The position numbers were made by a program, and so were the translations under genes. From positions 1,066,970 to 1,130,969 of the forward strand of contig JAAOMT010000009.1 of assembly GCA_016748015.1 (NCBI GenBank): a DNA stretch of 64,000 nucleotides, in the 5' to 3' direction. Shown piece by piece: positions 44,060 through 56,870 of the stretch. The notes below the pieces were generated by a model, which worked only from the letters and a program-made list of their open reading frames with translations, was not told the DNA's origin and ran no database searches. Origin of the DNA: Geosiphon pyriformis. Lineage: Eukaryota > Glomeromycota > Glomeromycetes > Archaeosporales > Geosiphonaceae. Numbering within the stretch: position 1 is the first letter of the stretch; each line of letters opens with the position of its first letter.

Positions 44060-47000
44060 CTATACATCTATGATAACAAAAGCATCACCACCTAAACCAG
44101 AGAAAAAATGACACAATTTGCACCTACCAAACTTAACAGTAAAAGATTTTATAACACCAAATATGCAGACAACACCAGCCAACAACGTAAAAACTACACT
44201 GCTGGACAAGCCAGAAATTACACCATTATCCCCAACCAAATTAGCTTTTTCTATCTCTGCCCTATGCTTGGTTCTAACAGTCCATATTTGAGTGCACTGC
44301 AACTTCACCACAAATCTGATGAATTCCACTAGAATTTAAATAGCTTTTTTTTTTCCTCAAAAACTGAAACAGCTTTGGCATACCAATTTCTCATTACAAA
44401 ACTCTTGTACACTGCTGTGTAAAGACCCATATTCGAAGAACATGACGAGAGCAAAAGCAAAATAGTAGACAGAGATGAACTTGAAAGACCAGATATCGAC
44501 ATCTATTTTTTAGCAGCTTCAACCAAAATGTCCCCACAGAGACCAGAGTCACCAGAACAAGCAAAAACATAATCAAAGAACTCTATCTCGCCACACAGCA
44601 AACACAAAACACCAGGATAACTTCTGCTATACAATCTTTTTCTAACTGCAACCAGCAGCCACTTATATACAGCCTTTATCAAATATGTGCATAAATTGGC
44701 TAACTTCCTACTGGTAAATCCAGAAAGCATGTGTGAATCAAGATGCCAAACTGTCACAGTAGCATCTCAATCTATCTCCTTAATCATAACATTCGGAACT
44801 ATATCAAAACTCAAACCAGTCTTCCAACAAGCACAGCATATTGACCAGTGTAAGTCTCAAGCAAAATGACAAACATTACCAGATATGGCAGTTTTCTCAG
44901 TGACTAGAAACCTCTTCCAAATATTAACTAGCAAAGAAAGAAACAAGGAAGTAGCCTCATTAGCCAGTGTGTCAGCCCTTATGTTGTCCAACACATCTGA
45001 ATGTCCTTTAACCTTCACCCACTTAATTGAAATATTCTTGTCTTTAAGGAGATTGACAATTTGCAATCTTTCAATTCAACATTGGTTATGGAAGTCAGGT
45101 GTAGTCAAAGAAGTCTCGGAAATGCAAGCATTAATTGCAAATTGACTATCCAAGTATAAAACCACTGAGCAAGAGGATAGAACACACTCCAAGGCCAACA
45201 TCACAGCTTGCAGTTTAGCTAAAGTAGAGAATAAAAGTCCAGTGACTTTAATTCTAATGCCAGTATCTGCAGCCGGAAAGTATGCAGCTGCTTCATCTGC
45301 TGTCTCAACAGAACCAGCACATCTTAAGAACTCATCTATATAAACCTCAATACAATCAGACCACACTTTCAATAGACTATCACAAACTTCAGAGAGCCTA
45401 TCAGAATCCAAAACACTCAGCACATCCTCCTTAGTAGTAGTAGTAGTAGCTTTGACTCCCAAAGAAATATAATTGTTTATAAAATCAGATGCCAAAGAAA
45501 ACCAGTAAGGCACAGGGCCCCTTGGATCCAATTGCTTTCAATGCTGAAATGTTTTCCAGTCCATCACTTTCCCTTTCTTGTCAAAAATTCTGTTACTAAA
45601 AGCAACACCAAAACACTTCAATGAAAAAACAGATTTGTAATACAAAAACTGACCCAGAATACCAGACATTGGAAAATCATTGAGTCCATGAAAGACACAA
45701 GGTAAATTGTTTGCCAAAGATAATTCATTCTCCAAAAAAATCTTCACCACTCTTGCCAAAAAATTGTTAACAGAACTAACATACAACTTAACAGGAAATT
45801 GCAAAGGATTCAAAGGAGACTATCTCAGAATTTGCAAATCCAAAAATCTATGATTAAATAAATGTCCAAAAATACTGTGGCCATTAGAAAATGAAATCAG
45901 TAACACCAGTTTTCTTTCAGACTGCACTTGCTCAAAAGGCTTCAAACCATATAAATAAGAGTGATACAAGACCTCACTAAGGAAGTCACGTAGTAAACCA
46001 GTTTTGGTTCTAAGATCTTTTCTAATCATGATATCCCACTTATGACACACATCTAAAATAACAAAACTGAACTATGCACGATAGCTAACAATGGGCTGCA
46101 AAACTACTGAAACCAAATAACAGAATTGTTTGTCTGTAATAGCTTTTCTTAACATTATATTAGAAAAAACCTGACATCCTTATGGGCTTGAGCCAAACTG
46201 GACTTAGAGAGACTCTCAGTTGACAGAAAGATACCCAAGTATTAGTGTGACTCACCCTTTTTAGCAATCAAAATTGGTGCTCTATTGATTAATAACAAAG
46301 CATTCTTAACCCTTTGATTGATAGAAATCACAACTGTCTTATTATTATTAATTGAGATGTTATTGATCACAAAAAATTCACTTGCAATATTCAAAATATA
46401 TTGTGTAAATGCCTGACTACTTCTAACCCAAATTGTATCATCAACAAAAGCACCTACAGCCAAAAAAGAGGTCTTTTCTCCACTCACCTCAATCCTGCCA
46501 GATTTTGCTACAAACCTAGAATTAATTCTATACCCGCATAAATGCTCCTGCCTTTTCACTTCACACAAAAGTAGATCATAAAATATTGTCCAAAGCAGTG
46601 GAGAAAAGATCTCTTCTTGATCTAACTTATCATGTACTTTATAACCATCTAAGAGCCCAAAGTTAGTTATTATCCTGTTGACCCAGTCTTCATGAAATTT
46701 GCCAAAAAATTAGATAAAACATCCACACATCTTGATGCAATACAAGCTCACTCACAAATAATGCTAGTCTACTGAATCATAAGCTTTACACATATCCTGC
46801 AGCACTAACCAAAACTCTCTGTTTTTCTTCAGAGCATCCTCAACAACTGAGCCAATAGCAAAAATAAGAAACTGGATCAAAGTACTTTTCAACACTAAAA
46901 AATTGTCACCATGAAGAACATTAAACTTACTACAAACCAAAGATATTTAATCAGATAAAATCTTAGATAGTATTTTATATGCTGTTTCAACCAATGTAAT

Positions 47001-48752
47001 AGGTCTGATATTTGTTAAAATACCATTCCACTTATAAGGTTTTGGAATCATTGAAATCCACACTTCCTTTTACAGATTAGAAACTGCACCCACACTCAAG
47101 CACAAATTCAATAATTTCAAAAGACAGACCAAAACCTCTCTATTACAATGCTTCCAAAGTTCATTAGGTATCCCAGATAACCCAGCTGCTTTATTGTTCA
47201 GCAGATTATCAACAACCAAAGACAATTCCTCCATACCAATATCAACTATAACACTAGAGAAAGCACTATCATCCATATAATTCAGAGGCATATATTGTTG
47301 AGCCCAGAGGTCAGGTATTTTTGGAAAAACTGATCACTTTCTTGTTCATCTTTTCATAATTTTATCAATCTTAAGCTTTACCTCATTAGACTCAATTACC
47401 AGCTTATTATCCACTACTAAATAATCCAAAACTATCTTGTAAAATGGATGTTTCAAAATGCTCTTTATTATCTTTCCTTTGTCAGAACAGAAGTTTTCTA
47501 TATGACAGTCAATTGCCTTCCTTATAGCAGTATTTTCAGCAACCTTAAACTTATAATACTTAAACTTATGATACCCTTTTTTTACCACTGACAAATGTTT
47601 AATCAATTTCACCAAGCTTATACTATTCAAAACCATGTTATTAACCTTGGAAGCTTCGACTGTATCAACAGCCAACCAAACCTTAATAAGGTGATTGAAA
47701 TTTAGGAAATCACCAGAGTTCCTGTATTTCACAACCTTTGTAACAAGCAGCTCTAATTTAAAGAATTTGGAAGATTGTTTATTCCTCAAACAGTTATATT
47801 CACTATACCATATCCTAAAGAAAACTGTGTCAGCAGCCTGCACTATGGCCTCTTCCAATATTTTCCACATTGTATTTAAGTTACCATTGACTTCTGCCTC
47901 TTCAAACATGTCTGATCTAGCCAAAAACTTGGCAGAAGAGCAGTTTTTAAAGCTTAACCATTAAACATTATCTGCATCCTTTAATTTGAACTTCCACTGG
48001 TCTCAGTTAGCTTGTCTGTGAATGCTAATAAGATGTGTATTCAGCAGCCCATCCAAACTAATTAAAATGGAAACTGACTTATGATCTGTATCAAAAAACT
48101 CAGACATACCATTGACAAAATATAATGCCATAGCAGATGCTAAATTCTCACTCACTAGAATAAAATCAATCACTTTTTTAACACCTTTAGAATTGCTTCA
48201 GATGAAAGTCTTGGCCAATGAGTGTTTATCAAAAGTATTAACCAGGCCCAAACCCAAACAGAACTTGAAATTTGCACTTTTGCTAGACTCATTTTCATTA
48301 AAGTCACCACCCAAAACCACAAAAAAGCTGGAATTGACCATCTTAGAAACCATAGAATTAATATTAGCAGCTTGACTAAATTATGTGTTGATGGACACAC
48401 CAGTGTACAGACCCAAGATAGTAACTGAAAGCTTGTTCTTGAACAGAAGACACACAGAAATCAAATGACCAGGAACCTCATCCACTTTTGAAACATACTA
48501 AGCCAAAGAATTGTTCATAATTATGACAACTTCAGTATCACAAAACCCAACATCCAAACCAGAAGTAAAAACCTGAAGTTCATCAAACTTATTCATGATC
48601 CAAGGCCTAATATTAGATCTCAATTTAGTCTCAGTAACAATAGAAATCATATTTCTTGAATCCTTATGCCAACAAACAATGTCTTTCTGTTTAGCTAAAT
48701 TTGTCATACCTCTAATATTACATGTAGCCACTTTTCAAATAAGCTCACTTAT
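44060..48752 (-). pseudogene. L-delta ORF2: endonuclease, RT, RNase H
   Basis: Endonuclease start ATCNIRGMTNLAKQK near 48725 with VTETKL; GGDFN-type codons near 48300. RT: NNKAAGLSGIPNELWKH near 47180 and GAFVDDTIW near 46450, with the catalytic FVDD intact. RNase H: YIDEF near 45345 (an Asp present), AKLQAVMLALE near 45215, LDSQFAINA near 45155 and WVKVKGHSDVLDNIRAD near 45010. Cys motif: CLLCGEIEFFDYVFAC near 44600. Frames: one from 48752 to 46242, another from 46050 to 44503, a third for the last 90 codons, so two frameshifts besides the stops (for example 47343, 47067, 45817, 45535). The start codon reads ATA in an ATAA overlap with the ORF1 stop. Confidence 0.87.
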
Positions 48753-50626
48753 TGATGCAAAGAATGCATCAGAGAATCTGAATTTATGTACAACAGATCT
48801 AACTTCCCCAAGATCAAGCCAATAGAAACCTCAAAAGCCATCATCTTGGATTCCAAACTGCCAACTTTGGAGATAAAAATCTTTAAACTGCTCAGACCTA
48901 AATCCGCCACCTTATCCTCTAATACTAAAGAAGAGAAAAGAAGAGATGGCCATGGAACATCCAGAACTATATTAGTATCTGGTGATGCCAAAGTAGAGAC
49001 AGAAGTGGTCAGAGATACAACTTAAGTAATAGGCACTAGGGGCACAAGCTCCATACCATTTAATCTACACATAATACTTGACATTTGATCAGCCAGCAAC
49101 TCTAAAGAGTGTTTGAGTGAAGCTAGGCAATTATTGATTGAGAATTCATTTTGAACAACCGGCATGTTTTTTTTAATATCTGAAGAACCAGAAGAAGGAG
49201 GATCAGACCTAGAACTAAAGTTGAAATAGAAGTCACCAGAAGGAGAAGCAAGTAAGACAACTTGCACCCAAGATTTGCCACCAAAGGCAGCAGATCTAGA
49301 AATAGGAACACTTTTTTTAGCATACAATTTTGCTAGCTAAAAATAACAGTCTTCTGAAGTAACCCTTTTAACAATTTTTGAAGATTTAGTAATGAGCAGA
49401 GACAAAAGCATCACACTCCAGAGCTGAATGGCCAAGAAAACCACAATTTTCATAGTGAACCAAGTCCAATCTAGCCCAAGATAATTTAACACTATTAAAT
49501 ATCAGCTTAGTGTAATAAGCAGATTCCATTGCATCTTCAGACTCGAAGCCAACCACAGCATAGCAAATCTTATTGCCAGAATTCAATGAACGATTTATAA
49601 TACAAGTTTTCCCACCAACTTCTTTCAAAAAAGTGCCCAAATCATGAGCAGTCATTCTTACAGGTAAAGTAAACAACAAAGCTCTAAACTAGTCTCTTGA
49701 TGCCCATGTTTTGTGATCTCCCACAGCCATAGCCACTTGCACATAATTTTTTCCAATCAAAAAAGACTATTTAGCAGCTAATTATTCAGCCTGACCTAGT
49801 TTAGCAAATTTCACCATTGCTTTTTGCCATAATCCAATAAGTTGAATTTTGATTGACTTGATTTTACCAAACTCAGCTAGTGCAGTGACAATTATTTCTT
49901 TTGGTGTATCCATGAGAATCTTTTTGACAATCACAGCCCAATCTGAATGAATTCCTTATTTCTTGAGATTGCTGTTTACATTAATCCCTTTTTCTCTGGT
50001 CAATGATGTAGTCATTTTCATGCTTTTTTCTGAAGTGAAGATAGATCGGATGATCTCTTCAAATTTTGAGGGGGTAATGGCCCCCCCAAAACTATTAACT
50101 GTCAAAAAAATTTTTCTAATTAACTGAGTTTTTGCCATTGCTGATTTTCCTTCCATAGCTTAATATCCAAAGCAAATGATCTTTTAACTGATACTTCCAC
50201 AGAAGTCTTAATAATCTTTGGGTCAATCCACTTCTTTTCAAGGAAGATAGGCAAGTGAAAAGGAAGTACAACTTCATCATCATCTATATGAAAGTTAGAA
50301 AAGCCAAGTGGAGAACCAAAACCAGCACCAGTATTGACTTGCTTTGTCTTGGGTGTAGTAGCAGCTGAGCCCAAAAGGGACCCACCATTTGCCCCAGACA
50401 TGCTAACATTTTCATCCTCACCAGATAGACTTTCCACATTAGAATAAACACTATTACCAGATTCAAATTTGCTTAAAGATATATCTCTTTTATTACCAGA
50501 GTGTTTGATATTGCCAAGAACAACTTTCTTCTTTTAAGAAAAGGAGTTACCAGCAGAACCATGAAAAGTGCCCTTAGGAGTCTTTTTCTTAGATGTGGTG
50601 CTACTAGCAGTAGCTTCCATATCCAT
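48749..50626 (-). pseudogene. L-delta ORF1: RNA-binding protein
   Basis: ATG at 50626 (MDMEATASSTTSKKK) is the only ATG near the 5' end and lies 9 bp inside the T4 insertion point. Order: Ser-rich acidic N-terminus, VKRSFALDI near 50180, a shifted piece with RKIFLTVNSFGGAITPSKFEEII near 50100-50040, an RRM-like region near 49900-49750 with stops, the second domain FTLPVRMTAHDLG near 49660, a knuckle remnant YENCGFLGHSALEC near 49430 (first Cys changed to Tyr), and a heptad-like C-terminus. At least two frameshifts. The stop TAA at 48749 overlaps the ORF2 start. Confidence 0.82.
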
Positions 50627-50635
50627 GAAAAATGG

Positions 50636-51475
50636 TGTTACAGATGATTATTTGGGGTCTCAAATCAAATAACAAATCCATAACTTGGTGCTCAATATCT
50701 TAACAAGACTGGTAACACTGGCACGTTGGTTGTATCTGAAGGTTTTTAGAGTTGAGTCTTTATATAATGGGCAGAGATTTAATTGATGGTTTTATCCATA
50801 ACTTTCTGAAACCACAGTTTCATCAAATTTTTTTCTTAATGTGGTGGCCAGTAATCTTCCTGGTAAGCTATCCTTAAATCTATGAGTGTTCTACCCTTGT
50901 TTCGTGGGTCTTTTACCAGTCTCTATGATGTTTGTATCTCAGCACTTAATCCTTAATCAATTTCAGTAAAACCAAAGAAATAACAACAAAAATAAAAGAA
51001 AATAAAAGAAAATAAAGAAAATAACAAAAAGCAATTGCAAGTTAGTATTCCATCAATAGCCATGATCAAGAACTATTGTTTCAGTGTTGTTAAGTATCAA
51101 TTATTATCAACATGAAGTGTTAATAGTAAAGAGTGGATTGAGATAGTGAATAATCATTTATTAATATTTGTGATTTGGAAAGTTGCTTAGATAAAATTTA
51201 AATGGAGAGGATTTCTAATTAAGGATTCTGCCTTTTTTACTTCTAATACTACTGCTATATATATATAATTGAGATTCCTTAATTCCTCGATTCTTTATCT
51301 CAGAAATCCTGCAATTCCTTTTAAGAGGAATCCTGGAATTCTAAAATTCTGTAATTCCTTGCTCGGAAAATCCTGAAATTCCTCTTAAGAGGAATCCTGG
51401 AATTCCACATTTACTATGGTTACCTCTAATTGGCTATTTCATGTACTAATATATTTTCTATATTCTATGAATAAC
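50636..51475 (-). repeat. T4 3' LTR
   Basis: Plus strand starts TGTTACAGATGATT and ends ATGAATAACA. Array of GAATTC/GAATCC words near 51285-51410. Polypurine tract AAAAAAGAGGGAATAA follows on the internal side (51476-51492). Confidence 0.92.
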
Positions 51476-51490
51476 ATTATTCCCTCTTTT

Positions 51491-52233
51491 TTAATATTGA
51501 GCTCTGTCAAGATCTTTTAAATCTCCTAAATCTTCTAACTCTAATTCTTTGTCATTGAGTATTTCTTGAACTTCTCTTTCAAGAATGATTTGAGTTATCT
51601 GGTTCTGCAATTCTTCAAATTGGGTGTTGGTCATTTTTCTCATTTGGTTAATTGTAATGGAGTCCAATTCTGGATTGAGTAAGATTTCCAGTCTGTCTTA
51701 AAATCTCATATGTAGCTAATAGATGGCTCTTGCTTGTGTGATCAGATTGTTCTTTTCCACAAATTGTTCTAGTTGTTGCAGTATTGCTGTGTTGAATAAT
51801 CATTTTCTATAAGTTCTAAATGTTCAAGTGCTGTCCCAAGTGGAAGTAACAGAAGTTTCTTGAAAATTTGTGTATCCATCATTTCCATGTTTCTTTGGTT
51901 AACTCTTGATATGTGGTAATACTTGTTGGTTCCTCAATTGCTAATTTTATTTTTAGAACCATTTTGTCGATAGTGTTTTCTGTTTTCTTTTTACTTTTGT
52001 ATTTGGATATCTTTCTGGTATCTTGGTATCAAATGGTTTGTTGATTGATAGTAATTTCTATATTCTGTTGTTAAATCAGTTTGAATAGTTATTGTGCTAG
52101 TAAGTAGATGTTATCAGTAATCTCCATTTTTTTTTGATATCTTTTGTCACGTCTACCATGTCTTTATATATTCTTTTTGGTTGATCACTTTTTTATGTTT
52201 GTGTTGATAACGACGATTGGTTCTAAATCTCAT
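51491..52233 (-). pseudogene. T4 ORFx: unrecognised third ORF
   Basis: ATG 52233 overlaps the pol TGA as ATGA, as in T3. N-terminus MRFRTNRRYQHKHKK, then a Lys/Asn-rich stretch with two stops after about 26 codons. The C-terminal part is clear: LQQLEQFVEKNNLITQARAIY, LEILLNPELDSITINQ, NTQFEELQNQITQIILEREV, ending LDRAQY-stop at 51491. The length is not a multiple of three, so there is also a frameshift. Shared blocks with T3 and T2 show one family. No known domain recognised. Confidence 0.75.
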
Positions 52234-53626
52234 AGAATTTTATCTGGTTTAACTAATAGTCTCTGTACTCCCAATTGTAGAATGTTACTAATAGATGGTA
52301 ACATTATATTGTGGTATGGTTTTAGTCGATCTCCATGTGCTGCTTTTGTCAAGATTTTGCTGTCCAATCTTAATTTATAAGCTCCATTTTCTAGAATTTC
52401 TTCTATGTGAAATGGTTCGTCCCATTTGGGGTCAAATTTTCCACTCCATTGTTTTTCTGCTTTGGTATAATGTAAGAGTACTTTGTCTTCAATCTTAAAC
52501 TCAACTGGTTTGTCTGGTAGTTGACTATTGTGTCTTTTTTTCTGTTTCTCTTGTGACTTTTGAATATTATCAACTGCTCTTCTTTGTTTGTTTTCCAATA
52601 TTTCTATTAAGTCATATGTTCTTCTCAACAATGTTTTCTGGAAATTTTCTTCTGTTATTGGTTCAGTTGGATATGTGTTGACTTCTATTTCAACTGGTAT
52701 TATTGCTGTTTTACCATATACTGATTCAAATGGTGTTGCTTGTATAGTATCTTGCTTCATTGTTCAATAAGCAAATAGTACTGATAGTATGAACAAATCC
52801 CATTCATTCTGGTTTTTTTGGCTGAGTTTGGCAATTGCTTTACACAATGTTCTATTAAATCTTTCAACTAAACCATTTGTTTATGGATGATATAGTAATA
52901 ATAGTGACCTTTTAATTCCGAATCTTTGGCTCAATTCTGCTAGTGTTCTGTTTACAAAGTGAGTTCTTTGATCTGATAATAATTCTTTTGGACATCCATG
53001 TCGACAAATCAAGTCTTGATGAACAAATTTGGCAATGGATTCTGCATCTGCTCTTTGAATTGCTTTTGTTTCTGGCCATTTAGTGAGATAGTCCATGACT
53101 ACTGCAATATATCTATTTCTTTTGCTGATAATTGTTAATGGTCCGACTAAATCAATTCCAATGTAATTAAATGGTTGTTCCACTTTGATTGGTTTTAATG
53201 GCTCACTGGGTTTTGTTCTTCCTCTTCTTTAACAAGCATCACAATTTTGAACATATTGAATAATGTCTGAATACATTGATGGCCAATAGTATCTTTTTCT
53301 GGTCCTTTCCATGGTTGTTTCTTTGTGGAAATGTCCTGCTGTTGGATCTAAGTGCATGTTGAACAGTATTGTTTCTTTCTCTGGCTCTGTAATTACCCTG
53401 GTTGGTTGATCTGAATTTTGTCTATTCTTCTGGTAAAGTATATTTTGATGATTGATAAAATATTTTGATTGTTGCTTGATGTTATTTTGTTTCTTTTAAG
53501 ATAACTTTTCCTTGAACTGTTGTGTATTTATATAGTGTTAAAGCTATTGGTATTTTTCTGTGTTCATCTTTTTGTTATATTTTTATTGGTTTTGGTTTGG
53601 TTTTGTTATATTTTTGGGTTGAAATG
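52230..53626 (-). pseudogene. T4 integrase region
   Basis: AGHFHKETTMERTRKRYYWP and YVQNCDAC (zinc part, then a stop), GIDLVGPL near 53155 (first Asp), SDQRTHF near 52975 (second Asp) and LVERFNRTLCKA near 52860 (Glu), so the D-D-E set is present. ATPFESVYGKTA near 52725, and GPF-type FDPKWDEPFHIEEILENGAYKLR near 52430-52370. The open part 52230-52760 is 176 codons. Stops (for example before 53183 and near 52760) and the frame change from RNase H inactivate it. It ends in ATGA with ORFx. Confidence 0.87.
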
Positions 53627-53629
53627 TTT

Positions 53630-55143
53630 TTATATTTGTCTTATTTGCAACAAACTGTCAGTATTTCCATTGTCTTTTCCCTTTTTGTAATGTACTGTAT
53701 AGTTGAATAGTAAAAGTTCTATTTTCCATTTGGCATGGCAATCATCTGCAAATTCTTGTTTCTGGATTAAAGTCAATCCTTTGTAATCCATATATATTTC
53801 AAATTTTTGGCTCAAGTATTTTTTCTATTTGATAATAGCTTAATAGATTGCTAAATGTTCTAGTGCTGAAGTTCCATAGTTCTTTTCTGCTGGACTTAAA
53901 CTTCTACTGGTATAAACTACTGGATGCTCTCTTCCATCAGGTCCTTTTTGTGATAGTACTGCTCCCAATGCTTGACCTAATGCAACAGTAGTAATGATGA
54001 ATGGTTTGTTGTAATCTGAATACATCAATACTGGAGCTTGAATAAGCTTTCTTCTTAATTTGTTGAATGCTTTTTGTTGAGCTTTAGTCCATTCATACTT
54101 CACATTCTTGGTTTGTAAATGGTGAAGTGGCTGAGCTAGTTTAGAAAAGTCCTTAATGAAATGGCAATAATAACCTGCAAATCCCAAAAATGCTCTTAGT
54201 TCTGGCAAGTTGGTTGGTACTGGAAAGTTCTTAACTACTTCAATCTTGTCTGGATCTGTTTTGATTCTATCTTTGCTCACCACATGTCCCAAAAACTTGA
54301 GTTCAGTTTTTCCAAAGAAGCATTTAGTTGCATTTAGCTTTAATCCAGCTCTTCTTAATCTTTCGAATACTTGTTGAAGATGATGCAAATAATCATCAAA
54401 TGTTTTTGAGAATACATTGGTGTCATCCAAGTATACAACTACTGATTTCTATAGTAATCCAGTATAGACAATTTCCATAAGCCATTGGAAGTTGCTGGAG
54501 TATTTATTAAGCCAAATGGCATGACTTCAAACTCAAAATTTTTTTTTCTTGTGGTGAATGCTCTTTTTTTTTTGTAGGCTGGATCCATGGCTACTTGCCA
54601 GTAACCACTATCTAAGTCCAGTGTTAAGAACTATTTATTTCCTCCAAAAGTGTCAAATAGCTCTTGGATCTTTGGAGTTGGATAGCTATCACCTTTTGTT
54701 ACTCCATTCAGTTTCTGGTAGTCTACACAAAAGTGGATTTTTCCATTTTTTTTCTGGACTAATACCACTGGTGATGACCATGGACTCATTGATGGCTGAA
54801 TTAGTTTATTGTCAAGCATTCGGTTAATTTCTTGATGAATAATCTCATGGCTAGCTGATAATACTCTATACACTTTTTGTTTTATTGGCATTGCATTTCC
54901 AGTCTTGATCTGATACTGGATGATGTTGGTTTAGCCAAATTTGTTTTTGCTGGCAAAGATGTCATTGAAATTGTTGAGTAACATCTTGAGTTGCATCTGT
55001 TGAAGTGAATCTAGATTCCCCATGTTTATTTGTTCTAATTGTTCTGATTGGAGCAGATAACATTTACCTCTTCCATAAATGGTTTGTAATGTAATATCCA
55101 CATATTCACAAAGCTGTGGGAAATTTGGAATGTAGTTTGGTGG
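53630..55143 (-). pseudogene. T4 reverse transcriptase and RNase H
   Basis: PSMSPWSSPVVLVQKKNG and FCVDYQKLNGVTKGDSYPTPK near 54790-54700, TLDLDSGYWQVAMDP near 54610, VMPFGLINTPAT near 54520, then a one-base loss at 54489. YLDDTNVFSKTF near 54430 keeps both catalytic Asp, unlike T2 and T3. Connection ELRAFLGFAGYYCHFIKDFS near 54190. RNase H: LGQALGAVLSQKG with the first Asp lost (TTVALG instead of TTDASG), LEHLAIY, YMDYKGL, DNGNTDSLL. Stops at Trp and Gln codons. T4 is the best single template for the family RT. Confidence 0.88.
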
Positions 55144-55910
55144 TTAATCCTCAACTTCAGTAGTTAAATACCCAATGATGGTTCCCTTTGGTATTTCAAT
55201 GACATTTTCAGTTGTATTGTAAATGGAAATTTTGATGTTTTTGGAGCTTTTGGCTGATATGTAGAAATTAGTGAGTCCAATCTCTCCTGATTTGCAAATA
55301 ATGGCTTCTGCTTCAAACAACTGAGCCTGATTCTTTATTTCTCTTTTTATGGCTAACTTATACTGGTCATATGGTGGGATGAAAATTGTTTGATGGGTTG
55401 AGATAATTTCTCCTTGGCCAACAATTTCTTCCTCTGCCATATTAACTGGTATATCTATTCTACCCATTGATCTAAATCTCTGTATCCCTCTAGCTGTGAT
55501 CCCTAATTCTTCTCTGTTTTCTACTGACACTGACTGAACTATTTTGACTAGAGGCAGGAATATTGCCTGTGCTATTTTTTTATTTGGCTCTATTACATAG
55601 GCCCTTTCTGAATCATTTTGTAACATAGCAATAATATTTCCTATATATTCTGTATTAATTATTCCTCCTCTAATGTTGATTTCTCTTTTTGCTAGGCTAC
55701 TCCTAAAGATTAGTTGAACCATTGTGGTTGCTGGAATTTCCAGTGCTATCTTCAGATCAATGCAAGTACACAAATGTGGTTCCAATTTGATGGCTTCTTT
55801 TTCCAGATATTTTAGATCAAACTCTGTATTGGTATCATGCATGCATTCTGGCATGATACCTTCATCATTGTTGCTATACCATTTGAGTTTCTGCTTTTTA
55901 GATAGATTAG
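55144..55910 (-). CDS. T4 dUTPase domain (open) and linker to RT
   Basis: The open frame of 236 codons (55854-55144), part of gag-pol, contains the complete dUTPase and the linker. Motif 1 region: TNTEFDLKYLEKEA (weakened from T-D-AGFDL). Motif 2: FRSSLAKREI with the Arg present. Motif 3: GGIINTEYIGNIIAMLQND. Motif 4: PNKKIAQAIFLPL. Motif 5 region: GITARGIQRFRSMGR. The linker then has QAQLFEAEAIICKSGEIGLTN and VIEIPKGTIIGYL. Length and motif order fit trimeric dUTPases. The listed ATG is incidental; translation enters from upstream. The changed motif 1 and the loss of Gly in the C-terminal motif suggest weak or no activity. Confidence 0.87.
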
Positions 55911-56400
55911 AAAGTGCAATATATATTTCAGAGTTTGAATCAGAGTCTGAATTGCTGATATTTTTGTTGCCATTTTAAGTGGGGCTGGAACTGGTGTTTT
56001 CATCATTGTCGTTGTCAGGATTTAAATCATAATCGAAAACTGATTCTGATTTCAATGTACAGCTACTGATTGGTTCTTCTTCTTCTGGGATTGTGTAGAT
56101 CATGCATGGTGGTAGATTGTAAATGAGGTCACACTCATTACAATATTCAAAGTCACTGGGAATTAAACAATGGCACAATCTGGTGTTTAATTGTTCTAGT
56201 CATTGTTCTTACTCTTCTTTAGTGGGTGCCAAATGTTAGTAGTGTTCGTGAAATTCTTCCAGTTCCAATAGGTTTATGACTGGTCCTGAGTCCCAGTCAA
56301 GTTCTATTGGTTCTGGTGGATTGTTTTTAATTTCTCTAATCTCCTCAGATGATGCTTCTTCTATTTTTGCGAGTGCCATTCACCAGATCTCATCTTCATC
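55911..56400 (-). pseudogene. T4 zinc-ribbon module and acidic linker
   Basis: 55975-56178 is open: LCHCLIPSDFEYCNECDLIYNLPP, then EEEEPISS and an Asp/Asn/Ser-rich acidic linker before the dUTPase. Upstream to 56400 the minus strand gives IKIEEASSEEIREIKNN-type and LLELEEFHEHY helices with stops. Same place and order as T2 and T3. Confidence 0.72.
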
Positions 56401-56870
56401 ATGTGGACAACTGTCCAATCATTGTACTGCTCTTTTTCAGGCTGCTTCTATTGGTGTTTCTTTTCTTACCCAGTCGCTGATTAGAATTGTGTATTGACAT
56501 GATTTGTCACACATTCTTCCTTGCCCTAGAATGTCATTCCACATTCCTTTATCTAAGAGAGTTTCTCCACAAGTGAGACAAGGTTGGTTGTCTCATTTTC
56601 CTTGCTTCTTTGGTTGTCCAAACCTTTCTATGATACATGTGCAGCAATAGAATTTGGTCACTGTTGCATATTTCTTGTTGTCACCACAGCATGCACCTAT
56701 TGATGACAATTTCTTGCTACAATTGATGCATATAAGTTTTGGTTGATAATAAGTAGATTGCAGTAATATAGGGTAAGTGTAGGAGTTAGAAGAAGTGATG
56801 TTAGTGGTTGTTGTTTCTTCTTTTTTCTCTTTTCCCTTTCCTTTATCATTTTTTTCTTTCCATTTCCAGT
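56401..56870 (-). pseudogene. T4 Cys-rich cluster module
   Basis: Minus strand: LICINCSKKLSSIGACCGDNKKY (about 56735-56680), FYCCTCIIERFGQPKKQGK, CLTCGETLLDKGMWND and MCDKSCQYTILISDW, with stops. Cys pairs align with T2 and T3. A Lys/Glu/Asn-rich linker precedes it (56800-56870). Confidence 0.72.
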